Shown: one piece after another, positions 63,337-64,000 of the stretch
How positions within the stretch are numbered: the first letter of the stretch is position 1
How the letters are laid out: each line of letters opens with the position of its first letter
Source: Paraburkholderia nodosa
Lineage (GTDB): Bacteria; Pseudomonadota; Gammaproteobacteria; Burkholderiales; Burkholderiaceae
NCBI RefSeq assembly: GCF_001718195.1
Contig: NZ_MCNV01000034.1
Coordinates: 1-64,000, forward strand
Direction: 5' to 3'
Length of the DNA: 64,000 nucleotides
Made by a program: the position numbers and the translations under genes
The notes under the pieces: model-generated
Told to the model about the DNA's origin: nothing
Database searches by the model: none
Seen by the model: only the letters and a program-made list of their open reading frames with translations

Positions 63337-63562
63337 GCGCGGATCCTCGTAATGGTGGTGTAAGGGGCCGGACCGTTGCGGAGCCGGTGCGGCAAAGCGC
63401 ACCGATTATGCCTGGGCCGTATTGCAGCGCCAAGCCTGGAGATGGATTTGTCAGAAAAGTTACTGCGTCGCAACAAAGTTGGCTGCGAATGCAGGGATCC
63501 TGGCGCGAAACTGCATGTCGCGCTCTCGGGAATCCGGTCGAGGGGGACGGAACGCGGCGCGA

Positions 63563-63649
63563 TCAGCGCGCCATCTTGTAGAAGAAATAGGCGCTGCTAC
63601 CGACAAAGAGGCTGAACAGAGCCATGCTCATTGCCATTGCGAGGTCCAT
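63563..63649 (-). CDS. Small membrane peptide, 28 residues, unknown
   Basis: A 28-codon open frame, MDLAMAMSMALFSLFVGSSA followed by YFFYKMAR. One hydrophobic helix with a basic end, typical of single-pass microproteins. AGGAG sits eight bases before the ATG. It lies between uppP and the aldose 1-epimerase, on the uppP strand, 226 bases upstream of uppP. Too short for routine gene calling and I do not know the family. Confidence 0.55.
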   Translation of the reverse strand: MDLAMAMSMALFSLFVGSSAYFFYKMAR

Positions 63650-63834
63650 GGGGAGGTCTCCTGCGAAAATGCTCTGTGCGCTAACGCACGGTCATGCGGA
63701 TTATGCTGACTCTTGTCCGCCAACGACACCCACGCTTTCCCGACAAGGGTTTTCACGCATGAGAAAGCGGCGCAAAATCCGCCTCTGTCCGGCGCATCCG
63801 CGCCACCCTTCTTCCACCCACGCCAGGCCCGCCC

Positions 63835-64000
63835 ATGAACGCACATCCAGAGCAGGACATCCTCACCCTCAGCCGCGGTGCCTCGACGCTGCGCTTCGCG
63901 CCGTGGGCCGGCGGCCGTTTGCTCTCGTGGCACGTCGGCGGCCAGCCGGTCATCGTATGGCCGGAAAATGCGAACTGGGCGGAGCCGGCACGTGTGCGCG
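63835..64000 (+). CDS. Aldose 1-epimerase family protein, N-terminal part
   Basis: Start of a galactose mutarotase-like sugar epimerase: 55 residues before the window ends. ILTLSRGASTLRFAPWAGGRLLSWHVGGQPVIVWPE has the opening beta-strands of the family with the GGRLLSW pattern. ATG 63835 is the first in frame. The rest, including the catalytic His and Glu, is outside the window. Exact sugar unknown. Confidence 0.75.
   Translation, partial: MNAHPEQDILTLSRGASTLRFAPWAGGRLLSWHVGGQPVIVWPENANWAEPARVR

Overview
This window is high-GC chromosomal DNA from a Burkholderiaceae bacterium, probably Paraburkholderia, Caballeronia or a close relative. The basis is the gene content and protein style (ETF-QO next to aroC, ValS/GalU, AlaS, GlnS, PrpE, an AaeB-like efflux operon, a complete inositol block); no database search was possible. 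I see no insertion sequence, prophage, CRISPR array or rRNA. The only tRNA is tRNA-Arg(TCT). Most of the window is dense housekeeping and metabolic DNA.

Layout. 1-9.8 kb: ETF-QO tail, aroC, an MFS-acyltransferase fusion, a CBS protein, a metY-type sulfhydrylase translationally coupled to an alpha/beta hydrolase, a DUF962/Mpo1 protein, a YihY membrane protein, and wrbA with a DUF2069 protein. 9.9-12.3 kb: FAD-linked oxidase, metallophosphoesterase and a 47-codon membrane peptide. 12.5-18.6 kb: a LysR regulator divergent from a four-gene efflux operon (NodT-type channel, FUSC/AaeB, DUF1656, HlyD/AaeA). 18.7-21.5 kb: a hydrogenase-maturation-protease-like gene followed by a propionyl-CoA synthetase, behind an FNR/ANR-type promoter. 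21.5-29.2 kb: MTA/SAH nucleosidase, UvrD helicase, valS, galU and a TusA-like protein.

29.3-41.7 kb is the largest functional block, for myo-inositol uptake and catabolism. An RpiR regulator, inositol dehydrogenase and a second Gfo/Idh/MocA dehydrogenase run leftward. An ABC importer (binding protein, permease, ATPase) and iolC-DUF2090, iolD, iolE and iolB run rightward. A perfect AATGGAA-N6-TTCCATT operator lies in the shared intergenic region and covers the -35 position of the leftward promoter. iolA is not in the window.

41.7-50.2 kb: chemoreceptor, Fsr-type MFS exporter, an adenosine-specific kinase plus Ap4A phosphorylase pair, a thioesterase whose 3' end runs into a 14-bp tandem repeat, a zinc-ribbon Nudix hydrolase, and an MFS/LysR divergent pair. 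50.2-64 kb: alaS, a CaiB/BaiF CoA-transferase behind an IclR-style palindrome, an RBBP9-like hydrolase, glnS, a Nudix hydrolase, a surface antigen-like protein, a di-heme peroxidase lipoprotein divergent from an AcpA-type phosphoesterase, a bPH2 protein, tRNA-Arg, uppP, a 28-residue membrane peptide and the start of an aldose 1-epimerase.

The most interesting unexplained item is the orphan M52 (HyaD/HybD-like) protein at 18.85 kb. By my hand alignment it has lost all three nickel-ligand residues, no hydrogenase genes are present, and it sits behind a well-placed FNR/ANR box upstream of an acyl-CoA synthetase. Next are the inositol operator, the two very small membrane-protein genes, and several perfect palindromes in divergent promoter regions.
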